DNA of 64,000 bases. It comes from Heterostelium album PN500 (taxonomy: Eukaryota > Evosea > Eumycetozoa > Acytosteliales > Acytosteliaceae). The position numbers and the translations under genes are program-made. Numbering within the stretch: the first letter of the stretch is position 1; each line of letters opens with the position of its first letter. This document shows, piece after piece, positions 20,015-32,397 of the stretch. The notes below the pieces were generated by a model. That model was not told the origin of the DNA and searched no databases. It saw only the letters and a program-made list of their open reading frames with translations. Where the stretch lies: positions 745,788-809,787 of the forward strand of contig NW_008805075.1 of NCBI RefSeq assembly GCF_000004825.1. The letters run 5' to 3'.

Positions 20015-23000
20015 CCAACATTTGTTGATCTTGTGAAGTTGACGAGAATGCAGGTGGTCTATTCTGAGGAAGTGTACTTCTCTTGATGAAATCCTTAAAT
20101 GAATCGGTATCCAATGATTTAGCATCTAAATTCATGGTATTGGTAAACATCTTTGTTGGTGGTTTATCAAGAATCTTTGGTTGGAAGAGGAATGATTGAT
20201 CCATTTGTTGTTGAGATTGACTTTGTTGTTGTTGTTGCTGTTGTTTTGATGTAATTGATCTTGGTAACAATGGAATATCCTCAAAAGTTTGATAAACTTG
20301 TGATGAAGCTTGTTGTTGATTATTACTATTGAATAAACTTCTCTGTTCGAATGGCAATGCAATTTCATTGTTCAACATGATCGATTTCAACCCGTCGAAT
20401 CCAGCTCCGAGTAGGTTACGTGAGATCTGCCCGTAGTTGTTGACTCCCTCGGCGATACGACCACGTCTTACCATGTAGATTGGCACCAACTGGACAGCGT
20501 TAATCTTGTAGAGATAGTGAATGAAACACTGGTCTTCAAAGTCATCGAGTGGCATCTCCATCAGCTTATCCAACTGACGGTGTTTCAAACAGTAGTTGTA
20601 GATCTCTTGCATCAGTGGCTCAGTTGCAGATGGCTCCAAACTTGGGAATCTCTTTCTAAAGTTTCGCTCCAAGAGCAGCGACTCTACCAGACAATCGTTT
20701 GCCAACAGAACCTTGACAGAGAGCATCGCTTCTTTCGTATCCTTTGGATCGAATCCCACGCTCTTCATAAACAACAAGGCATTCTTATGACCACCCATAA
20801 TAAAGAATCTACTCAATATCCAATATGCATATTTCTTTGCTTTCTTTGACGAATTCAATAAATAATATGCTTGCTATATAATAATAAAACATTAACAAAT
20901 ATTAATATTAACAAACCACTATTCAAACTATTATAAGTAATACTTACAGAAGTTGACTTTTCAATATCGGTTTCAACTAATGGTGCACTATCTAAATACC
21001 AAACTCCAGTGATAAATGCAATGTCTGATTCTGAGATATAGAATGTTGTACTCAATGATTCTAATATGTTATTTGGTAATGGTTCAATCAAGTCCATATC
21101 CAACAAGAGATAATATAACTAAATAGAGAGAGAGAGATTAACCAGTGAGTTAGTAATTGTTGAAATTTCAAATCTGGAAATAAACCAAGTCTTGTACTTA
21201 CAAGATTAAGGAGTTTAGTGAATTTCTTTGTTTGGAAAAGATCAAGGAATCGTTTCAATTGGATGGCTGTGGTGGGTGGATAAGATTCGGTGATTTCCAT
21301 TTGCTCGTAGATCATGTCAATGAAGAGTAATTGATCTTTCTGAGTGACTGGCAAGTTTGATGAAGCCAGTTGATCTTTTAATAGTTGACGTTCGATCGAT
21401 GAAACCTTTGGGAGGTTCTCGAGTATCGATATGATCTTTGGATTGAACAAGCCGTTGATTGAAGACCACTTTACAATCTCCAGGTACTGTGCAGCTGACA
21501 ATACAGCTTCGTATTTACTCTGAAGATAGGGTGTCACCTCCTCGGTCTTGTATTCAGTTCTATATCGATCGCAAAGACACTCAAACACCTGGAAGATATC
21601 CAACATTCTCAAATAGACATTCTCTAATCTATCTCTCAATCTTTGTCTACCACGATCCTCACTTGCTTGTGTGAATATTTCAGCAACTAAAAGTTGAAAA
21701 AAAACATATTAGTCATATATATACTCTTACTTTTTAATTTATATTTAACTTACAATTTAAATTATTATTTAATTGTTCAAAATATTCCCATGATAAATCC
21801 AGAATTAATTTTGGATTTGATAGAATATATGAAATATTATCATTTCCATTATAATCTTTTGTAACTGTTGTTGTAGATTGTATATCTGGATTATTAAAAA
21901 GAAAATAAATAAAAGGTTACTTGTTAATAAAAATGGACCAGTCCAGTAATAATTATTCCTTTTACACTAACTTACAATCATTTACAAGTGAAAACATATT
22001 ATTTTCAAGGGCAAATAATATTAGTTCGTTTCTTTGTTGTGCTGGATCGCTTGATGATTTCTGTTGGTTGAATATTTGTGAGTCGAGGAATCTCTGGTAG
22101 ACTGGAGTGGGATTGACGAACGAGAGGAATCCATTTCTTGACATATAGTCAATGGCACGATCCTGTGGATTGAAATAGGTGTGCGAGGTAATAGATGCAC
22201 CGTCTAGCAGTAGTAGCAAGTCAAAGCTACTGTGTGCAACGGCAATCGATTGGTAGGTATCGTCTTCGTCGATGTCCATTCCCTCTTTGCCTAGAATGCG
22301 TCTGGAGATCGAGTAGGGATTGACCCAACACGCTGAAACCTGATCGTTGTGACTGAATGAATTCATCGATGCTATTGGGATGTCAAAGAGACACTTGTCA
22401 ATCTCTGTTATATCTTTGGAGAGTCGTTCAAAGAGGAACAGATCAAACAGTTTGATGTTTACTCTTGGACGTCCACTGACCGGATCGATCAACTGGTAAA
22501 TGAAAATCGACTTGGAACGTGGAATACTGTTGTTGTTATTGGAACTGTCGGACTCTGCGATATTCACTTCTTTTGGAGTGTGGAAATAACTCATCTGCAG
22601 GATATTGCCACTGAGATTGCCAGAGACAACATTGGTGGCAATGTCCAACTTCTCATTGGTGATGTCTTGCAGTGTAACAATGTTTTTCGGTATGTTTGAA
22701 CTACTGGATTGCGCTTTGATAAAGTCAATCTTGTAGAGCATGATCGATACGGCTGTGGAGCCATCCGACGAGGAAGCGTCGACGGGAGTGGACTGCTGAT
22801 GGTTACTACTGCTGTTGTTGTTCACGAGCGAGTGTGAACCTCTTCCAATCCAGAGATAGGAGGACGATGAATCGGGATCGTCTTCCAACTCTTGCAACAG
22901 GAAGTGTGTTACCGCCGGACAACGCTGTGGAAACTCTTTGATCGCCGAGCAATAGCTGAGCTCAAAAGTATCGCTCGAGAACAGCTGGAACACACCGATA

Positions 23001-24109
23001 CTGTATCCAATGGCTATGACGCGAATCGACGAGATATAGGCGATGCTTGTCACATAGACACTGGATGCCGGCAGCTTCACCGTCGATTGATCGTCGGCGA
23101 GCAACGCACCGATATTACTGTCGCGAATGATGACGCCATCGACCGGCGATCGACTAGGATAAACGAAACGGTGTTGCTGATCAAAGTAGTTATCACCGAT
23201 CGCCACGAATGGATATTGATGACGCTGTTGCAACTGTGCGAATCTGCCCTTGTCGTACTGATTGATTGCCAGCTGCTGAAGAGTGTAGATCTGGCTGTTG
23301 ACCGGTGTGTTTCGCTCAAAGTGCAGATCGAGAAGCATCGCTGCCGGGCCAGCACTTCTCAGCCCGAGAGCAACCGGCACTCTAAACATCGATAGGCCAT
23401 CCAAGAGTATGGGTGAATCGCCTTGTGTCAGGGGATCGAGCTGTGTGATCCTAGAGACTACTGGACCGACATGGATCGTTCTTATCAACAGTCCATTCTG
23501 ACAGTCCAACACCTTCAAAATACCTTGTTGTTGATGGTTGACAACCGCTGCTACCAAATAGATTGAATCTGATAATCTTAATTCTGAAACCGCTGTAACA
23601 ATCATCTAGATGTATATACATTATTTATGTTAGTAAAGAATTGAAATATATATATATACAATTGATCTGTATAGAACATGATTTCTTACCTCATATTTCT
23701 GGTCGATAAAACAAAATGTTGTCATACGAATACCAGTGTAGATATCGTAGATATAGATTTCATTTTCGTGATAGAGATATGTCCATTTACCATTGGAGGT
23801 GATACCAGATGGTATTTCTCTTGGTAAAATCTTAATGGTATTGTTATTATTGTTTTGTTGGTGTTGTAGTTGTTGTTGATGATGTTGTTGTTGATGTTGA
23901 TGATGATGATGATGTGTATTTGAGGATGATTGTTGTTGTTGATCAATATCATCACTATCATTCTCCATTGAATTACTACTATCTTGTTGATCGAATAACA
24001 ATTCATTGCTCCATGGTTTTTGTGGATACAACTCTACATTCTTTGATGAACTACTGCTGCTACCACCACTATGATTACGACCATTATTATATTCATTAAA
24101 AGAAGGCAT
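17643..24109 (-). CDS. ELYS-like nucleoporin (about 2,022 aa)
   Basis: Exons 24109..23690, 23605..21976, 21885..21754, 21686..21202, 21118..20948 and 20873..17643; the sum is exactly 2,023 codons including stop. Residues about 1-680 look like the N-terminal beta-propeller (NGKWTYLYHENEIYIYDIYTG, VIAIGYSIGVFQLF). Residues about 730-1130 are helical and match the ELYS domain (LYYLLLDMDLIEPLP, ITGVWYLDSAPLVE, AYWILSRFFIMGGHKNALLF). The rest is low complexity: long Q runs, strongly acidic blocks, and a lysine-rich C-terminus (KKKSPTKKSKKNRKSKK) suited to chromatin binding. ELYS (MEL-28/AHCTF1) brings the Nup107-160 complex to chromatin and starts pore assembly after mitosis. The length is close to the vertebrate protein. 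A chromatin-binding role in this organism is inferred. Confidence 0.78.
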
Positions 24110-24481
24110 ATTTATATAAAAATCTATATATTTTTCATCTACCTTTTTATAATTTATATTAAATATATAAATAATTGTAAAATAAATATATCTATATATA
24201 GATATAAAATTATAATCGGTAAAAATGAACTTACTCTTTGAGTTCAGAACAACTAGAAATCATCAAATAACACACAAAAAAAAAAATTCTAAAAAAAAAA
24301 ATGAAAAATATTATTTTTTTTTTAAAAAAGCGAGGGATTTGATTGTTTTAAACACACCAAGATGGGCATGATTTGCCAGTCGGTCGTGTTTTAAACAATT
24401 TTTAATTAAATTAATTTTTTTTCTTTTTCTTTTCTATTTATATAAACAGATCAATTTATTAATTAATTAGTTAACAAAGTT
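24110..24481. promoter_or_regulatory. divergent promoter, ELYS / NTMT1
   Basis: 372 bp separate the two start codons. Most is A/T, but 24330..24410 has a GC-richer patch (gcgaggg, agatgggcatgatttgccagtcggtcg) flanked by two copies of gttttaaaca. No known factor site is assigned. Confidence 0.5.
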
Positions 24482-25525
24482 ATGACAGATAATCAAAAAG
24501 AACAACATCAACAACTAAACTATCCAAAGAGTATACAAGTAAAAGGTACAGACTCTGAGGGTACGATTGTATATAAAAATTTAAATGAACTTTGGAGTAA
24601 AGAATTGGTAAACGATAATAATAATGATTTGAAATGGTATACTTCTGCTGGTATGTTTTTTTTTTTTTATTCACACATTTTATATTGATATTGATATCAT
24701 TCATTCATTCATCATCACCAAATTTATATGTAAATAAATAAACAGCTGACTATTGGAAATCTGTAGATGCTACTGTAGATGGAATGTTGGGTGGTCTTAG
24801 CTATGTATCCGATACAGATGTAGAGTGTAGCAATAAGTTTATCACTGAAATGACATCATTGGGTAGAGGTAGAGCTTTGGATTGCGGTGCTGGCATCGGT
24901 AGAGTCACTCAACATCTGCTACTTCCACTCTTTGAGAAAGTTGATCTTCTCGAACAGAATCCACTATTCTTAGATGAAGCTAAAATTATATTTAAAGAGT
25001 AAGCTAATTTAGATATCTAAAGTAGTATTAATATTAATATATATTAATGTCTTTTCTCTCTCTTTGTTTGTTTTTGTATATAATTTTAGTGAAAAAAGAG
25101 TTGTTAATTATTTCGCAGTTGGATTACAGGATTTCGATTTTAAAGATAAGAATAATGGTGAGCCGATTAAATATGATTGTATTTGGGTGCAATGGGTTAT
25201 TGGACATCTTACAGATGTAGATTTCATTACGTTCGTTAAGAAGTGTTTGGGCGCGTTGAATGAAAACGGTGTTCTTTGTATCAAAGACAATATAGCAAAG
25301 AAAGGTTTCATCATGGACAAACAAGATAGTAGTGTCACTCGTACCGATGAACACTTACGTTATCTCTTCAGTCAGGCTGATGCAACCGTCACCAAATCAA
25401 TCTTACAACCAAACTTTCCTAAATCATTATTCCCAGTTAGACTTTATGCAATCAACTCAACACCAACTACAACTTCAACATCTGAAACTTCAACAACTAC
25501 AACATCTGAAACTTCAAATGTTTAA
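24482..25525 (+). CDS. alpha-N-terminal protein methyltransferase (NTMT1/METTL11A), 285 aa
   Basis: Three exons: 24482..24650, about 24746..24998, and 25090..25525; 286 codons including stop. The family signature WKSVDATVDGMLGG opens the fold, followed by the SAM-binding motif ALDCGAGIGRVTQHLL and the active-site strand YDCIWVQWVIGHLTD. The enzyme transfers methyl groups to the alpha-amine of proteins starting X-Pro-Lys once the methionine is removed; known targets include RCC1 and ribosomal proteins. A Thr/Ser-rich tail (TTTSTSETSTTT) beyond the fold is unusual for the family and probably disordered. Confidence 0.92.
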
Positions 25526-25597
25526 ATTAAAAAACTATATATTTATATATAAAATAACTCTTATTATTTAAATTATAATTTTATTGTTTTGTTTTGT

Positions 25598-26797
25598 TCA
25601 ACAAACAAAAGACCATATTTTAATGGTTGAATCATCACCTGAAGATGCCAAAATGTTTGGTTTCTTTGGATTCCATCTAATTGAGTTGATATCGGATTTA
25701 TGTGCTTTTTCATGTTTATATAATATTTCGTATTGTTCGATTTCATTTGGTGTTGTTGATGATGAAGAAGATGAATCGGATTGCTGTTGTTGTTGTTGTT
25801 GTTTTTGATGATAAATGATGATGGAATCATCACCACCACCTGTACATATCAATTGTTCAGTTGGTGACAACTCTTGGTTGTGTGACCAATCCACTGAGAA
25901 AATAGGACGACTGTGTACCGATTCCAATCGGCTGAGTAACTTCCATCGGCCGGTGGTGCTATCGAGTCGCCAGAAACAAACACTACGATCATCGCTACAC
26001 GACACCAAACGATTGCCACTCGCATTGAACTGTATATCCCAAATAGTTGATTCGTGAGCACTCAGTGTATCGATACACTCCCAGTCGCCATCTGTATCCT
26101 GCCACATCTTGATGGTATCGTCGTACGACGCCGATGCCAATATCTCCAAACTCGGATGCCATCTCACACATTTCACATCTTGACTATGTCCATTGTTAAT
26201 AGATATACATTCGAAATCTTGGTCGTCTTCCACTTTAATATGCGATGTTAGTTATGTTTGTTCAATATTACTTCAAAACTTGTAATGATAAGTTGTAACT
26301 ACTTACTTTGCCATATCCAAATAGATTTATCACGTGAACATGTTGCCAAGAGTTGACCGGATGCATCCCATGCCACTGATTTTACTTCGAAGGAATGACC
26401 TTCGAGTGTTGATATATGGTTGAATTCACCGTTGTTCACTTCCCAAATCGATGTAGATGCATCGAATGATGCAGCGGCAAGATATTTTCCGTCGGGTGAC
26501 CATGCAATACGACGAACAGTCTTCTCGTGTGCCTCTAACTTTTGAAGAACAACCCATTTATTCTCGCTTTCCTCCATCCAAATATGTATAGTTTTATCAT
26601 CTCCACAACTTGCTAACAGCTTACCATCTGGTGACCACTCTATATTCCAAATCTTTGATGGTTGATCATCTTAACAATCATAACAAACAAATAATCAAGT
26701 AGTAAAAAAAAGTTGTTAGTTTAATAAAGAGATTAAACGATAAACAAACTTAAACTTAAAACTTACATGATAAAACAGATATTTCATTTAAAGACAT
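25598..26797 (-). CDS. ciao1: CIAO1/Cia1, WD40 protein of cytosolic Fe-S assembly (342 aa)
   Basis: Exons 26797..26767, 26669..26307 and 26232..25598; 343 codons including stop. Seven WD40 blades are visible, each close to consensus (GHSFEVKSVAWDASGQLLATCSRDKSIWIW, given here only as the type: e.g. AHEKTVRRIAWSPDG, HSQDVKCVRWHPS, AHESTIWDIQFNAS). The spacing and the phrase SCGDDKTIHIW fit CIAO1. The protein is part of the CIA targeting complex (with MMS19 and CIAO2) that delivers Fe-S clusters to cytosolic and nuclear enzymes. A Q/S-rich loop (QQQQQQQSDSSSSSS) is inserted before the last blade. Its 3' end converges on NTMT1, with 72 bp between the stop codons. Confidence 0.9.
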
Positions 26798-27074
26798 ATC
26801 TTTATATTTTATATTTATTATATATTATAAATCTAAATTAATAGATATATGTTTGTTTTGTGTGTTAAGTAATCGTTTTGATTGATTGCTAATGTGTGTG
26901 TTGATAGAGATCTAAAAATTCATTGAATTTTAAAAAAAACAAATCAAAACAAGTGTATAAAATAATGATCTTTGTTTTTTTTTTATTTTATTTAAATCAT
27001 TTTTGTGTTGTAATTTTAAAATATATATATTTATATTGTATTATAATTTGTAGATAGAAGAGAAGAGAATAGAA
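26798..27074. promoter_or_regulatory. divergent promoter, CIAO1 / geranylgeranyltransferase beta
   Basis: 277 bp of A/T-rich DNA between two start codons on opposite strands; T runs near 26970..26985. No specific site recognised. Confidence 0.5.
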
Positions 27075-28221
27075 ATGTCAAATACATTAGATATAGAGAA
27101 ACATGTTAAATATTTTAAGAGATGTTTAAATGCATTGCCTTCGCCCTACGCAAAAGGTCTAGCCAATCATCTATCTCTTACCTACTTTGTAATTTCAGGT
27201 CTTGATTTGTTAGGAAAGATAGATGAAATTCCAATCGCAAAGAAAGATATAATCGATTGGGTTTACTCAAGACAAATCATACCATCAGAATCAAACCCAG
27301 ATGGTATGTAATTCATAACAACAACAACATAGATTCTATATGATTAAATTCTAAAAGTACAAATACTAATAGTAATTAAAATGTTATTTATTTGAAACAG
27401 ATTTCATAAAGAATTGTGGATTTAGAGGAGCAAACTTTTTGGGTCAACCATATTGTGGTGGTGTAGGTTGTCGTTGTCTGTTTGATTTCGATATGCCGAG
27501 TATTGCCAACACCTATTGTGCTCTGGCCATTCTTAGAATAGTTGGCGATGACTTTGGCAGAGTGAATCGCGATGCTATCACTCGTAGTTTGAAGTTGTGT
27601 CAGCAACCCGATGGTTCTTACGTTGGCACTCCATTTGCTGGTGAGAGTGATATGCGTCATCTCTATGCTGCCTGTGTCTGCTCTTTCATGATGGACGACT
27701 GGCGTGGTATTGACCGTGACGCCGCCACCAAATATATATTGGCATCGCAAAACTACGAGTATGGATTCGCTCAGGTTCCAGGACAGGAGGCACACGGTGG
27801 TTCCACCTACTGCGCGGTGGCGTCTTTGTCGCTCATGGGCAGACTCGACCTGCTCACTGGCGAGCGTCGTGATAAACTCGTACATTGGCTTGCCAACAAG
27901 CAGATCACCGGTTACTCGGGACGTATCAATAAGGATCCAGACACTTGCTATTCGTTCTGGGTCGGTGCAACTCTTGCCATTCTCAACGAAACAAAGGTTG
28001 TCGATCAGATGTTGCTACGTGGATTCATCTACTCTGCTCAGGATCCAAACATCGGTGGAATCGCCAAAATACCTCAGAACATGCCGGATTTACTTCACTC
28101 CTATATGTCACTCTCTGGATTGACACTACTCAACGAACCAAACCTCAGACCACTCAATCCATCACTCGGTATCTCACAAAGAGCTGCCGGTGAAAATTGG
28201 AATAAAATTTTAATTAATTAA
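27075..28221 (+). CDS. geranylgeranyltransferase type I beta subunit (349 aa)
   Basis: Two exons, 27075..27303 and 27401..28221; 350 codons including stop. The alpha/alpha barrel repeats of prenyltransferase beta subunits are clear (GFRGANFLGQPY, CGGVGCRC, QPDGSYVGTPFAGESDMRHLYAA split over two, GGSTYCAVASL, YSGRINKDPDTCYSFW). The zinc ligands are present: Asp and Cys in DPDTCYSFW and His in LLHSYMSLSGL. With an alpha subunit it attaches geranylgeranyl to CaaX proteins such as Rho/Rac GTPases. The choice of type I over farnesyltransferase rests on the length (farnesyl beta is usually longer) and the N-terminus HVKYFKRCLNALP. Confidence 0.88.
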
Positions 28222-28740
28222 TTGATTCCAAGTTAAGTTATAAATGAATAATAAAATGATATACAAATTAAAATACAACAACCAAACTTATTATGAACAA
28301 TTAATAAAAAAAGTAGAATATTCTGATATTAACGATTGACAAAAGAGACATTTTCATAATATTATAACTTATATTTATTAAGTGCGAGAATACAAAAAAG
28401 CTGTGCAAACAAAACCCAACCTGTAAAATGAAATAACACAACTTCAAAAGTTAATATCAAACTAACATGTGTTTCAAGTATTGTTGTATCTGATTCACAT
28501 GTTACAAGTTGGTTTGTTTAATATCCTTAATAAGTTTTATTAATGGTGATACTTGGTATATCGAAATCAAGATTATTTTTGCAAAATGCAAACAAAAGCT
28601 TTGCAAAATTTTTTCATTTTTTGGGGAGGGATAAAATGAAATTACACATCTGATCAACTAAAAAATAACACTTGAATATTTAATTAAGTAAATTAAATAA
28701 AAGATAATAATAAATAATCACATATTATATTGTAAATAAA
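28222..28740. other. intergenic region before the BTB-TLDc gene
   Basis: 519 bp. AT-rich, with a short G-rich patch (ttttttggggaggg, about 28615..28632) and repeats of the words ttgcaaaa/tgcaaac at 28575..28610. No gene seen. Confidence 0.5.
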
Positions 28741-29873
28741 ATGTTAGATAGAACTCAAACTAAAACCAAAGAGATTGAAGGTTCATTGAAAGAATTGGTA
28801 GAGTTATACAATGAAGATATTAATGCTTTGAAGGAAGAGATCAAAAATCTTGAGATTAGAAAAGCAGCTTTTCTCGATGTGAAGAAGGCCATCGATATAT
28901 CATTGATACCCGATCCAATCACACTGAACGTTGGTGGCATGAAATTCCAGACCTCAAAGTCAACATTGACAAAGATACCTGGTTCCTACTTTGATGCAAT
29001 GCTCTCCGGTCAAATTGACATTCAATCTGTATCCGGTAAACCAAATAATACATTCTTTATTGACAGGTAAGTAAAATGTATCCATTTATATGTTTACACT
29101 CTTTAAATAATCATGATTACATTTAACTTAACATACAATCTAACTATTTTAATAGAGATGGAACTCACTTTAGATACATATTGAACTTCTTACGTGATGG
29201 TGACACACCTATACCCGATTCCGTCAAGCCTGAAGTCAGCAAAGAAATGAAATTTTACAAACTTGTACCGCCAACACAATCCGATTTGATAACTCATGAC
29301 CAATTTAAGATTATCAATGGATGGTTAGGTGGTGAATTAAGTTATGAATTGATTTACAAGGTAACATATCTTTAGCTAAATACATATAACGTTTATTAAT
29401 ATTGTTTTTTTATATTATTAATAATACAACAAAACACTCAGGGTACAAAAGATGGATTCGAATCAGCTAATTTCCATACAAAATGTAATGGTAAAGGTGC
29501 AACTCTTACTGTTGTCAAATCGAGTGATGGCAATGTGTTTGGTGGTTATAATAGTCAGTCATGGAATAGTAATGGTGCATACTGTGGTGATAACAAGTGT
29601 TTCATCTACACAATGGTTAATAAAAATAATATTGTACCTACCAAGTACGCACCTATTGGCAACAACACCAACATTGTCTATGGAAACAACGGCTATGGAC
29701 CAACCTTTGGTAGTGGTCATGACCTCTACATCAGCAACCAATGCAATGTAAACCAACAAAGCTATCAAAACTTTCCGCACTGTTACGCGGACACCACAGG
29801 CAAAGCTAAAGCAACATTCGCAACAACCTATAACTTTACTGTCTCTGAAATCGAGGTATTCACTGTACTTTAA
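28741..29873 (+). CDS. BTB (T1-type) and TLDc domain protein (320 aa)
   Basis: Three exons, 28741..29066, 29156..29360 and 29442..29873; 321 codons including stop. Residues 1-55 are a charged coiled coil. A KCTD/T1-type BTB domain follows (PITLNVGGMKFQTSKSTL, IPGSYFDAMLSG, DGTHFRYILNFLRDG). The C-terminal half is a TLDc domain (FHTKCNGKGATLTVVKS, NVFGGYNSQSW, TVSEIEVFTVL). BTB-TLDc proteins are an expanded dictyostelid class. The BTB part suggests oligomerisation or a Cullin-3 adaptor role, and TLDc domains in other proteins bind the V-ATPase; neither is shown here. Confidence 0.87.
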
Positions 29874-30474
29874 ATCAACATAAAAAAGCTCGTTTGACTC
29901 CCTAGGTTTTAATTTGGTTGGCTATAGTATGCTGTTACACCACCATTCAATAATTATTTTAAAGATCAAACAATTTAATTCGAGATTGCAACTCCCAATG
30001 TTAATAAGCAATAAAGAATAGTTATTAATTAAGACGGTGCACCTTTGAACTAACTTTTTTCGAAAAAATAAAATAAAATTTACATGAGGTGAACCCCAAA
30101 TTTTAATTTTTCCATCTGTCACTGATTGGAATTAAACAATTGATTTAAAAAAAAGTGATTAAACCAACACTATCAGTTACTAAATTAAATCACTAAATAA
30201 AATAAAATAATAAGCTCAGATCAATAAATCACCTATCCATAAAATACCATTTAGAGATTCTTTGTATACTTTTATTAACAAATATTCTTTTAAATTTCGC
30301 TTTTAACTGTAAAAAATTGTTTAATATTAAAGTTTAGAATTTAGGTATAAAATTTTAATGATTTATCTCTTTTAATATTTAATTTGGATGATAATAAAAA
30401 TTTTTTTAAATTTGAAAAAATATTTTTATTTATTTTGAGTAAAATGGTAGTCATCTGCATAACAGCACTAGACA
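29874..30474. other. intergenic region between TLDc and ankyrin genes
   Basis: About 600 bp of AT-rich spacer. An open stretch on the minus strand (29922..30122) shows no gene-like features. Confidence 0.5.
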
Positions 30475-32397
30475 ATGGAAAAAGATAAATTTTTACAGAT
30501 ATTTAATAATATTGTATTAAATAAATTAATATTCAAACATGTTAGTAGCATACATGATGTTGTTTATAAAGGTTTAGAAAAATTTAGTTGGTCGGAATTA
30601 ATTAAGTATCCTGATAAAATGGCTGGTAACTCTTATCTAAATGAACTTAAACTGTATTATACCGATCATTCTATCACTGGTGATATGTATCCAACAATTG
30701 AAGCGGCAATCAAAAGTGGAAGTTTTGAGATATTGAAATATCTGGTCTATCTTCTCAAACCGATATCAAGTTCGAGTTTACATCAAAAAGTATCTTTCGA
30801 TGATATCTTAAAATATGCAGCGGAGCATGGTAGTTTGGAGAAAGTCAAATACATTTGTGAAGAGTTTTCAAAGAAGAGATTGAATTACTATAATGCATTG
30901 ATGGTGGCACCGTTATCTGGAGACATTGAAATAGTCAAGTACTTGGCTGATAAACTGGAGAATTGTGGTTATTCACAGAGTAGAAAAGAAGGAGATATAA
31001 ATACAGATGTAACTTTTGATAGTGCTGCCAAAGTCGGACGAATTGACATAATTGAGTGGTTGGCAGAACATAGATCAGAAGATAGAGCTGGTAGTAATAT
31101 GTATTATGGTGCAATTAATGGTGGACATCATCATATTGTTCAATACCTACTCGATATCAACGAGCCAAGAAGAGAAGAACCACACGAGAGATATGGTACA
31201 TTGTTTGACTATTCAATCTATTGCGATCAATTGGAAATAGCAAAGCTATTGCATCAACATAACATCAGAGCATCATTTGGAAATCTAATAGATGTGGCTG
31301 CATTAGATGCAAATCTTGATAAGATAAAGTGGCTCAATGATAATACAACTGTTATTGCAACTGTGGAAGCCATGGACAATGCAGCTTTTAAAAACAACAT
31401 TGAAATTCTCAAATGGTTAAAACAACATCGAAATGAAGGTTGCAGTCACCATGGGTTTTTAGATGCCTGTCATAAAGGTTATATGGAAGTTGCACAATGG
31501 TTATGGTTAAATTATCATGAAACAATAATACTTGAACCTAGTGTTGCAATCGATGCAGCGATTGGAAATGGTAATCTAGAGCTCGCCAAATGGTTGTTTA
31601 CAGATCTAAATCAACGACCATCTGCATTGGGAATGGATCAGGTCGCAATCAATAACTACAAACATATCCTCAAATGGCTGGTTGATAATTCATTATTCTC
31701 ATTTTCAACATCAGCAATCGATAATTTATCGAGAACTGGCAATCTCGAGATGATAAAATGGCTCAATGAATATGATCCAAGTATAGGGTGTACAGAACGT
31801 GCTATACATGCAGCTGTATATCATGGTCAATTCGAAACAATGAAGTGGCTCAGAGAGAACAGAACTGAGATTTCCAGTTTGAAAACTATAAATCATAGAA
31901 TTTACAGAGGAGGTGCAGAAGCTATCAATTGGGCATGGGATAACTTTGAAATCGATTTGGATGAAATGCTTAACAAAGCAATTATCATGAATAAATCAGA
32001 GGAAGTTGAAAAAATTATCAAACGGAATCCCAGCTTTATTTTGGACAATAAACATATCTCAAACACCTTTTTCAAAGCAAAACGAGATATCATCAAATTT
32101 TTCCATGACAATAATACACCGGGTGTATTCAATGACAAGTCGATGGAGAGTGCAATCAAAGGAATGCAGATTCCACTTGTTAAATGGCTCTATGAGAATA
32201 GAAGTGACTGTCAATGTACAATTGATGGATTTGTGGTTGCCATTGAAACAGGACATATGGAGATGATCGAATATCTCTTGTCTAAACATCCAGAGTTTGC
32301 CAATCAATTAACAAAACCAAAGGAACTTCTTAAACATTATTTTAAAAAGGACGATATCGAAATGATTGAATTCATTTTGGACAAGATCAACTTCTAA
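30475..32397 (+). CDS. ankyrin-repeat protein, dictyostelid family (640 aa)
   Basis: Single exon. It begins MEKDKFLQIFNNIVLNKLIF, the family N-terminus shared with the gene at 1230..2180, and continues FSWSELIKYPDKMAGNSY against YRWEEVLSLPYVMVGNNY in that paralogue. About 15 degenerate ankyrin units follow (AAKVGRIDIIEWLAEHR, AAFKNNIEILKWLKQHRNEGC, AVYHGQFETMKWLRENRTE). The array runs to the C-terminus without another domain. No signal or membrane segment. It is the only plus-strand member in the window. Confidence 0.88.
   Translation: MEKDKFLQIFNNIVLNKLIFKHVSSIHDVVYKGLEKFSWSELIKYPDKMAGNSYLNELKLYYTDHSITGDMYPTIEAAIKSGSFEILKYLVYLLKPISSSSLHQKVSFDDILKYAAEHGSLEKVKYICEEFSKKRLNYYNALMVAPLSGDIEIVKYLADKLENCGYSQSRKEGDINTDVTFDSAAKVGRIDIIEWLAEHRSEDRAGSNMYYGAINGGHHHIVQYLLDINEPRREEPHERYGTLFDYSIYCDQLEIAKLLHQHNIRASFGNLIDVAALDANLDKIKWLNDNTTVIATVEAMDNAAFKNNIEILKWLKQHRNEGCSHHGFLDACHKGYMEVAQWLWLNYHETIILEPSVAIDAAIGNGNLELAKWLFTDLNQRPSALGMDQVAINNYKHILKWLVDNSLFSFSTSAIDNLSRTGNLEMIKWLNEYDPSIGCTERAIHAAVYHGQFETMKWLRENRTEISSLKTINHRIYRGGAEAINWAWDNFEIDLDEMLNKAIIMNKSEEVEKIIKRNPSFILDNKHISNTFFKAKRDIIKFFHDNNTPGVFNDKSMESAIKGMQIPLVKWLYENRSDCQCTIDGFVVAIETGHMEMIEYLLSKHPEFANQLTKPKELLKHYFKKDDIEMIEFILDKINF

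Noticed and set aside
17760-20086. Many plus-strand open frames opposite the ELYS gene
   Set aside because: They come from Gln, Glu and Asp codon runs on the coding strand, read as Leu/Ser/Val-rich shadows. No domains.
22892-23395. 167-codon plus-strand open frame opposite the ELYS propeller
   Set aside because: Antisense of a conserved coding exon; no start context, no domain, no splice continuation.
27388-27885. 165-codon minus-strand open frame opposite the prenyltransferase gene
   Set aside because: Shadow of the conserved coding exon.
27075-28221. Protein farnesyltransferase beta subunit
   Set aside because: Shares the fold and zinc ligands, but the length and N-terminal features fit the type I geranylgeranyl enzyme better.
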